DNA of 64,000 nucleotides from Hyphomicrobiales bacterium (GCA_017305665.1 JAFKKH010000007.1:1-64000), one strand, 5' to 3'; counted from the first letter of the stretch, positions 9,011 through 17,394 are shown. Notes: generated by a model from the sequence alone, not told the origin. A program made the numbers and translations.

Positions 9011-9376
9011 TCAGATCAAGCCGACTTCGTGGAATTTCGCGGTGACGATGTCCTTGTCGAACGGCTTCATGATGTATTCGTTGGCGCCGGCATGGAGCGC
9101 GCGGGCGATATGCGCCACGTCGTTCTCGGTGGTGCAGAACACCACCTTGGGCTGATCGCCGCCGGGCATCCGGCGCAGATTGCGCAGGAATTCGTAGCCG
9201 TCCATCACCGGCATGTTCCAGTCCAGCAGCACCGCGTCGGGCAGCCCGCGCTTGCAGACGTCCAACGCCTTCTCGCCATCCTCCGCCTCGACGATCTGGA
9301 AATCGAGGCCTTCCAGGATTCGCCGCGCGACCTTACGGATAACGCTCGAATCATCCACGACCAGACATGTCTTCAT
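9011..9376 (-). CDS. cheY: Single-domain chemotaxis response regulator CheY
   Basis: A 121-residue stand-alone receiver domain. D8-D9 (VVDDS), phospho-acceptor D52 (LLDWNMPVMDG), the switch Thr in FCTTENDV and the Lys in IMKPFDKDI are all in place. Phosphorylated by CheA, it should bind the flagellar motor switch or act as a phosphate sink; rhizobia have several CheY paralogs, so its exact role cannot be told from sequence. It sits third in the che operon between cheW and cheB. Confidence 0.95.
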   Translation of the reverse strand: MKTCLVVDDSSVIRKVARRILEGLDFQIVEAEDGEKALDVCKRGLPDAVLLDWNMPVMDGYEFLRNLRRMPGGDQPKVVFCTTENDVAHIARALHAGANEYIMKPFDKDIVTAKFHEVGLI

Positions 9377-9448
9377 TTCAGTCTCTGCCTCTTTTCAGAT
9401 TTCCCAACAGGCTGTTTCCCAGCAAAGTCATCGCACCTGTCGCCGGTC

Positions 9449-9919
9449 TCATGCCGCCAGCTTGTCAGCCACGATCTCAAGAACCCGATCGACATCGAGG
9501 ACGACCATCAATTGTCCGTCGAGCCGATGCACACCGGCCGACATCGTCGCCATCCGCGGATCGAGATTGACCGGATTGACCTCGCGGCCTTCATCCGGAA
9601 GCTTCAAAACCTCGCCGATCGAATCGATCAGAAGCCCGTAGGACTCGCCGCGCAACTCGACACCGACCGCCATCGGCGGGCGGTCCGTCTCCTCCTTGGG
9701 CAGGCCGAGACGCGCGCGCATGTCGATCGCGGTGACGATGCGGCCACGCAAATTCAGAACGCCCGCAACATCGCGCGACGATAGCGGCACCCGGGTCAGC
9801 CGTTCCGGCATGAACACGTCCTGCACCCGCGAGATCGGCAACCCGAACAACTGCCCGCCGATCATCGTGGTGACGTATTCGGTGATCGCGCTTTCGCTGC
9901 CTTGATTAACAGTGGTCAT
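9449..9919 (-). CDS. cheW: Chemotaxis coupling protein CheW
   Basis: A 156-residue CheW-domain protein (about 12-150) that couples CheA to chemoreceptors; IGGQLFGLPISRVQDVF and the conserved VLNLRGRIVTAIDMRARLGL are typical. I prefer the ATG at 9919 because AAGGA lies 7 bases upstream. Another ATG at 9934 overlaps the cheA stop in an ATGA arrangement and would add five residues (MKDPK). Either way it is coupled to cheA in the operon. Confidence 0.94.
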   Translation of the reverse strand: MTTVNQGSESAITEYVTTMIGGQLFGLPISRVQDVFMPERLTRVPLSSRDVAGVLNLRGRIVTAIDMRARLGLPKEETDRPPMAVGVELRGESYGLLIDSIGEVLKLPDEGREVNPVNLDPRMATMSAGVHRLDGQLMVVLDVDRVLEIVADKLAA

Positions 9920-9930
9920 CTTCGGGTCCT

Positions 9931-12618
9931 TCATGCCGCCCGGTGAATTTCGGCGGTCTGCTCTTTCAGCGCGGCGATCAGGCCGGGCCGGTCGAACTTG
10001 GCGACGTAATCGTGGAAGCCTGCCTGACGGCCGCGCTCAATGGCGGCCGGTGAAATCATCGATGACAGTGCGATGATCGGCGTGCCGCTGAGGCGACGAT
10101 CGGCGCGGACGGTTTCGGCGAACTCGAAGCCATTCATGTCCGGCATCTCGATATCGGTGAGGATCGCATCGAACTCCTGACCCGAGCGCAGCACCACGAG
10201 GCCTTCCTGCGCATTGGTCGCGACGCGGACCTGATAGCCCGCGGCCTTGAGCACCGGCGCCAGCATGTTGCGGAAGAAGGCGCTGTCATCCACCAGCAGT
10301 ACCGACTGCGCGCTGGCCGACGGGCGCATCTCCTTGCGGCTGAACCAGTCGGCAAAAGCCATCGGCAGGAAGTGGCCGACGTCGATCACTTCGGTCGCCT
10401 GACCCTTGATGACCGCAGAGCCGAGAATGCCCTGCTGCCCGCTCGCGACCTCGATGTTGAGCCGCTCCTCGACGATGTCGATGATCTCGTCGACCACCAG
10501 TCCCATGGACCGGCCGTCGTCGGCGAACACCAGAATCGGCTGCGAGCCTTCGGTGCCGACGGAAACGCCCTCCATCTGCACCAGCGGCATGAGTTGCTCG
10601 CGGTACTGCACCATGTAACGGCCGTTGGAGAGCTCGATCTTGTCGACTCCGATCTCCTCGAGCCGCGTGATAAGCGCGAGCGGCACCGCCTTGGGCTGAT
10701 TCGTCCCGGCGCGGAACACCAGCAGCGAAGTCATCTGTTCGGCGCCGGATCCGCGCGTCGCCGCATTCTCGTCGGCGATCTCATGCTGGGTCGCCACCGA
10801 GGTGCCGAGCGCCTGCGCAATGCCGTTCGGATCGATGATCATGATCACCGCACCGTCGCCGAGGATGGTGTTGCCCGAGAACATACCGATGTGGCGCAGC
10901 ATCGTGGACATCGGCTTGACCACGATTTCCTCGGTATGGAAGACGCCGTCGACGACGATTCCGAAGGTCTGGTTTCCGACCTGCGTCACCACGATGAAGC
11001 CATTCTCCGGATCGCTCGACGTGCCGTCGTCGATCTTCAGAAGCTTCTTCAGATGCATCAGCGGCAACAGCTTGTTGCGCAGCCGCAGCACCGGCGTATC
11101 CTTGATGCGCTCGATGCGATGTTCGGAGTTGGCGCGCGCACGTACCAGTTCGACCACGGAGAGCTGCGGAATCGCGAAGCGGTCGCCGGCGGCTTCCACG
11201 ATCAGCGCGGACACGATCGCGAGCGTCAGCGGAATCTTGATGGTCACGCTCGAGCCCTCGCCGGCCACCGACTTGATGTCGATGGTGCCGCCGATCTGGT
11301 CGATGTTGGTGCGCACCACGTCCATGCCAACGCCGCGTCCGGAGACGCTGGTGACGGCGGCAGCAGTGGAGAAGCCCGGCGCGAAGATGAACTTGTGGAT
11401 CTGCGCCTCGGTCATCTTCTCAAGCTCGGCCTCGGTCGCGAGGCCGTTCTGGATCGCCTTGGCCTTGATGCGATCCGTATTGAGACCGCGACCGTTGTCG
11501 GCGATGCAGATGATGATGTGGCCGCCTTCATGATAGGCCGAAAGACGAATGGTGCCCTGCTCGGGCTTGCCCGCCTTGGCGCGTTCGGCCGGCGTTTCCA
11601 GGCCGTGGTCGGCGGAATTGCGCACCATGTGGGTCAGCGGATCCTTGATCAGATCGAGCACCTGACGGTCGAGTTCAGTGTCGGCGCCGTGCATCTCGAG
11701 TTCGATCTGCTTGCCGAGCTCACTCGACAGGTCGCGCACGATGCGCGGCAGCTTCTGCCAGGCATTGCCGATCGGCTGCATGCGCGTCTTCATGACGCCT
11801 TCCTGCAGCTCGGCGGTGACATTCGACAGCCGCTGCAGCGGCACCTTGAACTCATTGTCCTCGTGGCGGCGGCTGATCTCGAGCAACTGGTTGCGCGTCA
11901 GCACGAGCTCCGACACCATCGTCATCAGATGTTCGAGCGTATCAACGTTGACACGGATCGACTGGTTGGCGACGCGGTCGGCCTCCGGTGTTTCGGTTTC
12001 GGCGCTCGCCTTCTTCGGCGCGGCCTTGGCTTTCGGAGCGGCGGCGGGCGCCGGAGCTTCTGGCTCCAATGGCGGCGCAGCCACTGCCGTCTCGATCGCG
12101 GTTTCGCGGAATGCGCGCTCGAGTTCGTCGAGCGAGACCTCGCCCGGACGCAGCGGACGCTCGAGCACCTGATACGTGAGCGTGCCCGCCGCTCCGGTGG
12201 CCGGCGCCTCGGCGGTCGGCTCCGGCGCTGCGGATTCCGACGCGCCGTGCTCGGCCATGTGATGCAGCTTGTCGATCAGATCGGGATCGGAGCCTTCGGG
12301 CTCGGCTTCTGTCGCTTCGAGCTGACCCAGAATGTCCTTGATGCGATCGATGGTGGAGAGAATGAGCGTCACGGCCTCGCCGGTTACCGGCATGCCGTCG
12401 CGAAACTTGCCCATCAGCGTCTCGGCGGCGTGCGCCAGTGATTCAAGCCGCGGAAGACCGAGAAACCCGCATGTCCCCTTGATGGTGTGAACGAGACGAA
12501 AGATGTTGTCCAATATCTTGGCGTTGTTGGGATCCTGCTCGAAACGCACGAGCTGATTGTCAACCGTATCCAGACTCTCGTTGGTCTCGGTCAGGAATTC
12601 GCGGAGGAGATCATCCAT
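9931..12618 (-). CDS. cheA: Hybrid chemotaxis histidine kinase CheA with C-terminal receiver
   Basis: An 895-residue kinase. In order: HPt domain (about 1-105, phospho-His H44 in RLVHTIKGTCGFLG); an Ala/Pro/Glu-rich linker to about 215 with no clear P2 domain; dimerisation helices (SELVLTRNQLLEISR); HATPase with N box NSADHGLE and G boxes DNGRGL and GRGVGMD; a CheW-like domain; a second CheW-like stretch starting near TSLLVFRAG; and a C-terminal receiver (phospho-Asp in ILTDIEMPDMNGFEF). The fused receiver and doubled CheW part make it longer than the ~650 residues of E. coli CheA; such hybrids are common in alphaproteobacteria. It is first in the che operon. Confidence 0.95.
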   Translation of the reverse strand: MDDLLREFLTETNESLDTVDNQLVRFEQDPNNAKILDNIFRLVHTIKGTCGFLGLPRLESLAHAAETLMGKFRDGMPVTGEAVTLILSTIDRIKDILGQLEATEAEPEGSDPDLIDKLHHMAEHGASESAAPEPTAEAPATGAAGTLTYQVLERPLRPGEVSLDELERAFRETAIETAVAAPPLEPEAPAPAAAPKAKAAPKKASAETETPEADRVANQSIRVNVDTLEHLMTMVSELVLTRNQLLEISRRHEDNEFKVPLQRLSNVTAELQEGVMKTRMQPIGNAWQKLPRIVRDLSSELGKQIELEMHGADTELDRQVLDLIKDPLTHMVRNSADHGLETPAERAKAGKPEQGTIRLSAYHEGGHIIICIADNGRGLNTDRIKAKAIQNGLATEAELEKMTEAQIHKFIFAPGFSTAAAVTSVSGRGVGMDVVRTNIDQIGGTIDIKSVAGEGSSVTIKIPLTLAIVSALIVEAAGDRFAIPQLSVVELVRARANSEHRIERIKDTPVLRLRNKLLPLMHLKKLLKIDDGTSSDPENGFIVVTQVGNQTFGIVVDGVFHTEEIVVKPMSTMLRHIGMFSGNTILGDGAVIMIIDPNGIAQALGTSVATQHEIADENAATRGSGAEQMTSLLVFRAGTNQPKAVPLALITRLEEIGVDKIELSNGRYMVQYREQLMPLVQMEGVSVGTEGSQPILVFADDGRSMGLVVDEIIDIVEERLNIEVASGQQGILGSAVIKGQATEVIDVGHFLPMAFADWFSRKEMRPSASAQSVLLVDDSAFFRNMLAPVLKAAGYQVRVATNAQEGLVVLRSGQEFDAILTDIEMPDMNGFEFAETVRADRRLSGTPIIALSSMISPAAIERGRQAGFHDYVAKFDRPGLIAALKEQTAEIHRAA

Positions 12619-12816
12619 AATGTACTGGCCTTCGAAACACCGGCGCGCGACATCGTCACGCCTTTTCGGGGTTCGGCCAGTTTCAATGCAAAGCGTTTAA
12701 GTTTGGTTGAGCAAACGGAAATGAACGCGCCCAACAAATAGATAAGGCGATTGACGCGGGTTTTCCGCGGACTCCCGGCAATCTTTTGTTAACCACCGCC
12801 CGGCCGGTGCGAGGCG

Positions 12817-13464
12817 TCAGCGGGCGGCGACAATCACCTTGTCGCCGTCGGGCGCGAGCGAGACGACGAGCCCGCAGGCCTCCGCGAGCAGACGCGTGTA
12901 ATAGGGCTGCACCGCATGGGCATCGACGCTGCCGGCTGAACCGGATGCCAGCAGATCGACGACGTTCTGCGGCACGCGAGCATTCATCCCCGCGGCAGTG
13001 ACCTGAAAGCTCATGGTCTCGCCCTCGCCGACCGGATCGACCGTCAGCACGCCGCCGCGTGGAATGGTCTGCTGCGCGATCACCAGCATGTTGAGCAGCA
13101 GCTTGACCCTGTTCTTCGGCAGTAGCAGGCGCGGCAGGTTCCAGGCGATGGTGAGCTTGCCATCCTCGAAATGGCCCTTCGCCATGGTCTGCGCATCGCC
13201 GAGATCGATCTGCGCGCCGGCCGAGCCGGCGGCGCCGAAAGCGAGCCGGCAGAACTGCAGCCGCGCCGAGGCGGTTTTGGCGCTCTTGCGGATCAGATCG
13301 AGCGCGAACTCGCGGTCGTCGGGCTTGGGATCGTCGTCCAGCACTTCAAGCCCGTTGACGATTGCGCCAACCGGACTAATGAGATCATGACAGACGCGCG
13401 AACAGAGCAAGGCCGCGAGTTCGAGCGCATCAGGGGCGGAACCGGGAGATGATGTGCCAGACAT
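12817..13464 (-). CDS. chpT: Histidine phosphotransferase ChpT
   Basis: A 215-residue dimeric histidine phosphotransferase of the CckA-ChpT-CtrA relay. The helical-hairpin sequence LLCSRVCHDLISPVGAIVNG contains the phospho-histidine (H26). The C-terminal part (about 95-215) is a degenerate ATPase-like fold, as in Caulobacter ChpT. The start is ATG at 13464; a much longer in-frame upstream extension runs through the intergenic repeat and the antisense of cysQ and is rejected. It lies upstream of cheA on the same strand with a 198-base gap that contains only a TTAACC half-site (12789-12794). Confidence 0.9.
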   Translation of the reverse strand: MSGTSSPGSAPDALELAALLCSRVCHDLISPVGAIVNGLEVLDDDPKPDDREFALDLIRKSAKTASARLQFCRLAFGAAGSAGAQIDLGDAQTMAKGHFEDGKLTIAWNLPRLLLPKNRVKLLLNMLVIAQQTIPRGGVLTVDPVGEGETMSFQVTAAGMNARVPQNVVDLLASGSAGSVDAHAVQPYYTRLLAEACGLVVSLAPDGDKVIVAAR

Positions 13465-13508
13465 AAGACCTGTTCCTGGTTGCAGCGAATCCGCAGCGCG
13501 CGGACATA

Positions 13509-13543
13509 GCGAAGGCAGATTTGGCGAAGGCAGATTTGGCGAA
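13509..13543. repeat. 15-bp tandem repeat, 2.3 copies
   Basis: GCGAAGGCAGATTTG occurs perfectly at 13509-13523 and 13524-13538, with a partial third copy GCGAA at 13539-13543. It lies in the divergent chpT-cysQ intergenic region. Confidence 0.85.
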
Positions 13544-13605
13544 TCAAGCAATCCTGACGGCTTGATACACTGCCGGGGCCTGGGCTGCCACCATCCGGCC
13601 GGCCT

Positions 13606-14445
13606 TTGGCGACACGCAAGGACGCCGCGAACGTGCCGGTGATCGATCTCAAGACCGTCGCGGCGCTGATGGATCCGCTGACCGCACTGGTCGCGAAAGC
13701 CGGCAAGGCTGTCCTGTCGATCAAGAACGATCACATGAAGATCAGCGGCAAGGCCGACGGATCGCCGGTGACGGATGCCGACCTCGCTTCCGATGCGATC
13801 ATCGCCGAAGGACTCGCGCGACTCTGCCCTGACGCTTCGCTGCTGTCGGAGGAGCGCGTGCATCTCGCCACGCCGCCTTATGCCGGCAGCTTCTTCGTGA
13901 TCGATCCGCTCGACGGCACCAAGGAATTCATCGCCGGCCGCGATGAATTCACCATCAACGTCGCGCTCGTGACCGACGGCGTGCCGCAACTCGGCGTCAT
14001 CGGCGCGCCGGCGCTCGGCCTGATCTGGCGCGGCCTCGTCGGCCACGGCGCCGAACGTCTCGCCGTGGCGTCAGACGCAAGCATCGGCGCCGCCGCACCG
14101 ATCAGGACCCGTCGTTTCCCGGGCGCGCCCTGGATCGCGGCCGTCAGCCGCTCGCACGGTGACAGCCGCTCGGACGCCTTCATCACGAGCCGCCCCGGCG
14201 CAGTGCGCAAGCCGCTCGGGTCGGCGGTCAAGTTCTGCCGGATCGCGGAGGGCGGAGCCGACATCTATCCCCGCCTTGCGCCCACCGGCGAATGGGATGT
14301 CGCGGCGGGTCACGCGCTGGTCACCGCCGCCGGCGGCAAGATCACAGACGGACGCGGCGGAGCCTTGCGCTTTGGCCAATCGCGCGACGGAGGATTTCTG
14401 GTGCCTGAGTTCATCGCCTGGGGCGATCCGTCGGCCCCGTCTTGA
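13606..14445 (+). CDS. cysQ: 3'(2'),5'-bisphosphate nucleotidase CysQ / inositol monophosphatase family
   Basis: A Mg-dependent phosphatase of the inositol monophosphatase superfamily; the CysQ type hydrolyses 3'-phosphoadenosine 5'-phosphate from sulfate assimilation. Metal-site motifs are visible: SEE, FFVIDPLDGTKEFI (the DPxDGT signature), and C-terminal EWDVAAGHALVTAAGG (WDxAAG). The start is uncertain: TTG at 13606 gives 279 residues, but GTG at 13633 or 13639 lies 10-16 bases after AAGGA and is at least as good. It is divergent from chpT and convergent with the YHS gene. Confidence 0.85.
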   Translation: MATRKDAANVPVIDLKTVAALMDPLTALVAKAGKAVLSIKNDHMKISGKADGSPVTDADLASDAIIAEGLARLCPDASLLSEERVHLATPPYAGSFFVIDPLDGTKEFIAGRDEFTINVALVTDGVPQLGVIGAPALGLIWRGLVGHGAERLAVASDASIGAAAPIRTRRFPGAPWIAAVSRSHGDSRSDAFITSRPGAVRKPLGSAVKFCRIAEGGADIYPRLAPTGEWDVAAGHALVTAAGGKITDGRGGALRFGQSRDGGFLVPEFIAWGDPSAPS

Positions 14446-14459
14446 ACATGGCGGCGCGA

Positions 14460-14957
14460 CTATTGCGCCAGCGTGTCCTTCAGGGTGGCCCAGCGGCGCG
14501 TCGCTTCCTGAAGATAATGCGCCGGATCGGCGGCAAAGGCCGCGCGGCTGTCCTCATGGCCGAACAGGTAAAGCCTCTGGCCGACGATCAGCCAGAGCCG
14601 CGAGGTTCCGGCAAAGGTCACGCCACGCGCGATGTCCACCGGGTCATAACCGCCGAAACGGGGGCTATAAATATCGGGATTTTCAATAAAAAAAGCCCGA
14701 TTATCGGGATTGCTGAAGCGCCAGATGGCACCGCCCTGAGCGACCTCATAGTCGGAGTCGCCCTGCACCGGCCGCGAATCGGTGAAAAACGCCACCGGAT
14801 CGAAGCCGCCGATCGCGAGCCCCGTATAGCGGTCGACCACCACCCGCTCGGTGGTGGCGGCCCGGGCCGCGAATCCCATGCCAAAAGCGCAGACCACCAC
14901 GGCAATCACGGCAATTCCGCGGCGCAAGCCGTTTCTTTCCTGCCGCTGTGCCGTCAT
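14460..14957 (-). CDS. Exported YHS-domain protein
   Basis: About 165 residues with an N-terminal signal sequence (GIAVIAVVVCAFGMGFAARA, about 14-33) and a YHS-like domain (GGFDPVAFFTD through DIYSPRFGGYDPVDIARG). YHS domains are often linked with metal-related proteins; here the usual Cys after GGY is replaced by Asp, so metal binding is doubtful. I favour the ATG at 14957, which places the signal peptide at the N-terminus; an earlier ATG (14975) is possible, and neither has a strong ribosome binding site. It is divergent from eipA with 112 bases between the starts. Confidence 0.75.
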   Translation of the reverse strand: MTAQRQERNGLRRGIAVIAVVVCAFGMGFAARAATTERVVVDRYTGLAIGGFDPVAFFTDSRPVQGDSDYEVAQGGAIWRFSNPDNRAFFIENPDIYSPRFGGYDPVDIARGVTFAGTSRLWLIVGQRLYLFGHEDSRAAFAADPAHYLQEATRRWATLKDTLAQ

Positions 14958-15069
14958 AGTTGATACCGATAACATGCGAGTCGAGGGGACAATCGCCGCA
15001 TCGTACGGATCGCCAGTCAGCATCCGGTTAAAGACGCTGCGATAAATTTCGCTACCTAGGGGTGCTTCC

Positions 15070-15657
15070 ATGACTTTCATTTCGCGCCTTGCAGCGGTCG
15101 TGCTCGCTGCAATGACGACGTTCTGGATTGTGCCGGCATCCGCTCAGTCGGCACCGCCGCGCGGCGGTGGAGCTGGCTCCTACCAGCAGGACGAGCTCGT
15201 CACCGCCGGACACCGCTTCTTCGGCAACGTGTCGCGTGGCCTCGCCTCGGTCATCGAGCGCGCGGTGAGCCAGTGGGGCCTGCCCAACGGCTACATCCTC
15301 GGCGAGGAAGGCTCGGGCGCGTTCGTCGCCGGGCTGCGCTACGGCGAGGGCACGCTCTACACCAAGAATGCCGGCGACCTGAAAGTCTACTGGCAAGGAC
15401 CGTCGGTCGGCTTCGACTGGGGCGGCGACGGCGCGCGCACCATGACGCTGGTTTACAATCTGCCGGCCACCAACGCGATCTACCAGCGCTTCGGCGGCAT
15501 CGAAGGTTCGGCCTATATCATCGGCGGCTTCGGCATGACGGCGCTGACGGCGAACAACATCGTGCTGGTGCCGATCCGCTCCGGCCTCGGGCTGCGGCTC
15601 GGCGCCAATATCGGCTACCTGAAATACACGCCGCGGCCGACCTGGAACCCGTTCTGA
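15070..15657 (+). CDS. eipA: Periplasmic envelope integrity protein EipA (DUF1134)
   Basis: A 195-residue protein with a clean signal peptide (MTFISRLAAVVLAAMTTFWIVPASA, cleaved near AQS) and a DUF1134 domain across most of the rest (GHRFFGNVSRGLASVIERAV to LGANIGYLKYTPRPTWNPF). In Brucella abortus, EipA is a soluble periplasmic beta-barrel protein needed for envelope stress resistance, and its gene is activated by CtrA (established work). Here only a CtrA half-site GGTTAA is visible upstream. ACCTAGGGG precedes the ATG. A short hairpin (CACCCT / AGGGTG, 15702-15716) follows the stop. Confidence 0.88.
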   Translation: MTFISRLAAVVLAAMTTFWIVPASAQSAPPRGGGAGSYQQDELVTAGHRFFGNVSRGLASVIERAVSQWGLPNGYILGEEGSGAFVAGLRYGEGTLYTKNAGDLKVYWQGPSVGFDWGGDGARTMTLVYNLPATNAIYQRFGGIEGSAYIIGGFGMTALTANNIVLVPIRSGLGLRLGANIGYLKYTPRPTWNPF

Positions 15658-15766
15658 CGTTCGCGCCCGCTCGTAAACGGCGGTCGGCGTGGTTACAGAT
15701 TCACCCTAACAGGGTGTAGCGCTGGCTCTGGGCCGGCCCGCCGTGCCATGGTAACCAAAGTCTTAT

Positions 15767-15841
15767 CTAGTGTCCCGATTCCGAAGTTCGCTTGACGGAC
15801 TCGCCGAGACAATGAAGCGAACTTCTGAACCACCACACTAG
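15767..15841. repeat. 75-bp palindromic element with nested inverted arms
   Basis: Outer arms CTAGTGT (15767-15773) and ACACTAG (15835-15841) enclose perfect inner arms GAAGTTCGCTT (15783-15793) and AAGCGAACTTC (15815-15825). The DNA or RNA could fold into a long two-level stem. The layout looks like an interspersed palindromic repeat of the REP/RPE kind. It ends 18 bases before the start codon of the next gene, so it may also affect that gene. Confidence 0.65.
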
Positions 15842-15859
15842 CGTGTCGGAGTGTTATCC

Positions 15860-17134
15860 ATGGTTGAGCCGATCATGTATCTGGCGATCGGTTTTCTGTT
15901 GTCTGCGCTGTGCGGGCTGATGATTCTCCCGCTGGTGCACAACCGCGCCGTGCGTCTCACCATCAAGCGGATGGAAGCCGCGACGCCGCTCTCGATGGCC
16001 GAAATCCAGGCCGACAAGGATCAGTTGCGCGCCGAGTTCGCGATGTCCGCGCGGCGCCTCGAGATGAGCGTCGAGCAACTCAGGAACAAGACCACGAGCC
16101 AGCTTGCCGAACTCGGCAAGAAGACCGATGCGATCAACCGCATGAAGGCCGAGCTCAGCGAAAAGAACGCCACGATCTTCTCGCTGGAGGCGCGCGAGAA
16201 GTCGGTCAAGGAGCAGCTGCAGGCGACCGAGACCGATTTCAGCGCCAAGACCGAGGCGCTGCGGCTTGCGGAAACGACGCTCGCCGACCGGCAGGGCGAT
16301 CTTGCAAAGCTGAACACTGAGCTCTCCGACCGCTCGATGACCGCGGAGAGCCGGCAGGTCGAACTGCTCGCGATGCGCGCGCAGATCGAAGGGCTGCAGA
16401 ACCGCGTCCACGACGCCGAGAGGGAATTCGCCGCGACGCAGGCGCGCCTCGAGCAGCAGCGCAAGGAATCGGCCGCGGCGACGCAGGATCTCGACGAAGC
16501 GCGCAAGCGCGTCGAAACCCTGAGCCAGCGCGTCACCGATCTCGACGGCCAGCTCGTGGCCCAGGTCAAGGAAGCCGAAACGCTCGGCGGCCACGTCAGC
16601 GATCTCGAGAGCCGCCTCGCGGCGCAGGCCGAAACACTGGCCAAGCGCGACAGCGAGAACGATCAGTTGCGACAGGCCCATGCGGATGCCGACCGCACCA
16701 TCAGCGAATTGCGCGCCGAAATCGTGACGTTGAACGGCGGCAAGTCCCCGCTCATCGACGGGCTGCGCAACGAAAAGGCCGCGGCCGAAGAGGCGATGCG
16801 CGCCGCGCAGACCGAGCGCAGCAAGCTGCAACGCGACATCAACGCGATTCAGCAGCAGGCCGAAAGCTCATGGGCGACCGAGCGCATGGAGAACGCCCTG
16901 CTCCGCGAGCGCATCAACGACATCGCCGCCGAGGTCGCGAAACTCGCGATGACCATCGAGGGGCCGGATTCGCCGATTGAAGCCATCCTCGCGGCCGAAA
17001 CCCCTGCGCCGGCAAACAGGGCGGTGAACGGCACCGCCAGCAACGGCGCGATGCCAGCCGCAGGCGGCACCCTGGCCGACCGTATCCGCGCCCTGCAGTC
17101 CCACGCCTCCCGCAGCGCCCGCCAGCCCGGCTAA
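15860..17134 (+). CDS. Membrane-anchored long coiled-coil protein, unknown function
   Basis: A 424-residue protein. The first 30 residues hold one transmembrane helix (MYLAIGFLLSALCGLMILPL) followed by basic residues, so the bulk is cytoplasmic. Residues of about 50-350 are an almost unbroken charged coiled coil rich in Glu, Ala, Leu, Arg and Lys with heptads; the last 60 residues are Pro/Ala-rich and probably disordered. I chose the ATG at 15860 (GGAG 8 bases upstream) over a GTG at 15851. I recognise no catalytic motif; RmuC-like and scaffold proteins have similar shape but the nuclease part is missing. It sits alone behind a palindromic element. Confidence 0.75.
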   Translation: MVEPIMYLAIGFLLSALCGLMILPLVHNRAVRLTIKRMEAATPLSMAEIQADKDQLRAEFAMSARRLEMSVEQLRNKTTSQLAELGKKTDAINRMKAELSEKNATIFSLEAREKSVKEQLQATETDFSAKTEALRLAETTLADRQGDLAKLNTELSDRSMTAESRQVELLAMRAQIEGLQNRVHDAEREFAATQARLEQQRKESAAATQDLDEARKRVETLSQRVTDLDGQLVAQVKEAETLGGHVSDLESRLAAQAETLAKRDSENDQLRQAHADADRTISELRAEIVTLNGGKSPLIDGLRNEKAAAEEAMRAAQTERSKLQRDINAIQQQAESSWATERMENALLRERINDIAAEVAKLAMTIEGPDSPIEAILAAETPAPANRAVNGTASNGAMPAAGGTLADRIRALQSHASRSARQPG

Positions 17135-17169
17135 ATCTTCCTGCAGGCGGTTTTTGCGGGCGAGTTTGC

Positions 17170-17198
17170 TTGACACCCCTGCCCTGCATTCCCTAAAT
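17170..17198 (+). promoter_or_regulatory. Housekeeping sigma-70 promoter of tRNA-Val
   Basis: TTGACA (17170-17175), a 17-base spacer and CTAAAT (17193-17198) form a near-consensus alphaproteobacterial promoter. Transcription would start about 60 bases before the mature tRNA. The leader contains a strong GC hairpin: CCGGACCGGG (17218-17227) and CCCGGATCCGG (17231-17241). Confidence 0.7.
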
Positions 17199-17267
17199 CG
17201 CGGCTTCGGCGGGCACGCCGGACCGGGAAACCCGGATCCGGCATTGGTCAAGACCACCGATGATCCC

Positions 17268-17342
17268 GGGCGCATAGCTCAGCGGGAGAGCGTTCCCTTC
17301 ACACGGGAGAGGTCCAAGGTTCGATCCCTTGTGCGCCCACCA
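17268..17342 (+). tRNA. tRNA-Val, anticodon CAC, with encoded CCA
   Basis: The acceptor stem GGGCGCA (17268-17274) pairs with TGCGCCC (17332-17338), followed by A and CCA. The D-arm AGCTCAGCGGGAGAGC is standard. The anticodon arm TTCCC-TTCACAC-GGGAG gives anticodon CAC, which reads GUG (valine). The T-loop GGTTCGATCCC is standard. CCA is encoded, so no addition is needed. A promoter lies at 17170-17198. Confidence 0.95.
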
Positions 17343-17394
17343 TCGCTTCCGCCAATTCCCGGTCTCGTTGCATCAGCGGCTTCGGCGCCGGCTT

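Noticed and set aside
10372-12441. Long plus-strand open frame of about 690 codons
   Set aside because: It is antisense to cheA; its residue composition (His/Arg/Asp-rich, no motifs) is the usual mirror of a high-GC gene.
12778-12794. Possible CtrA box between chpT and cheA
   Set aside because: Only the TTAACC half is good; the other half (GCAA) is too poor.
15025-15045. Possible CtrA box upstream of eipA
   Set aside because: GGTTAA is present but the second half at the right spacing reads GCGA; CtrA control of eipA is known in Brucella but is not shown by this sequence.
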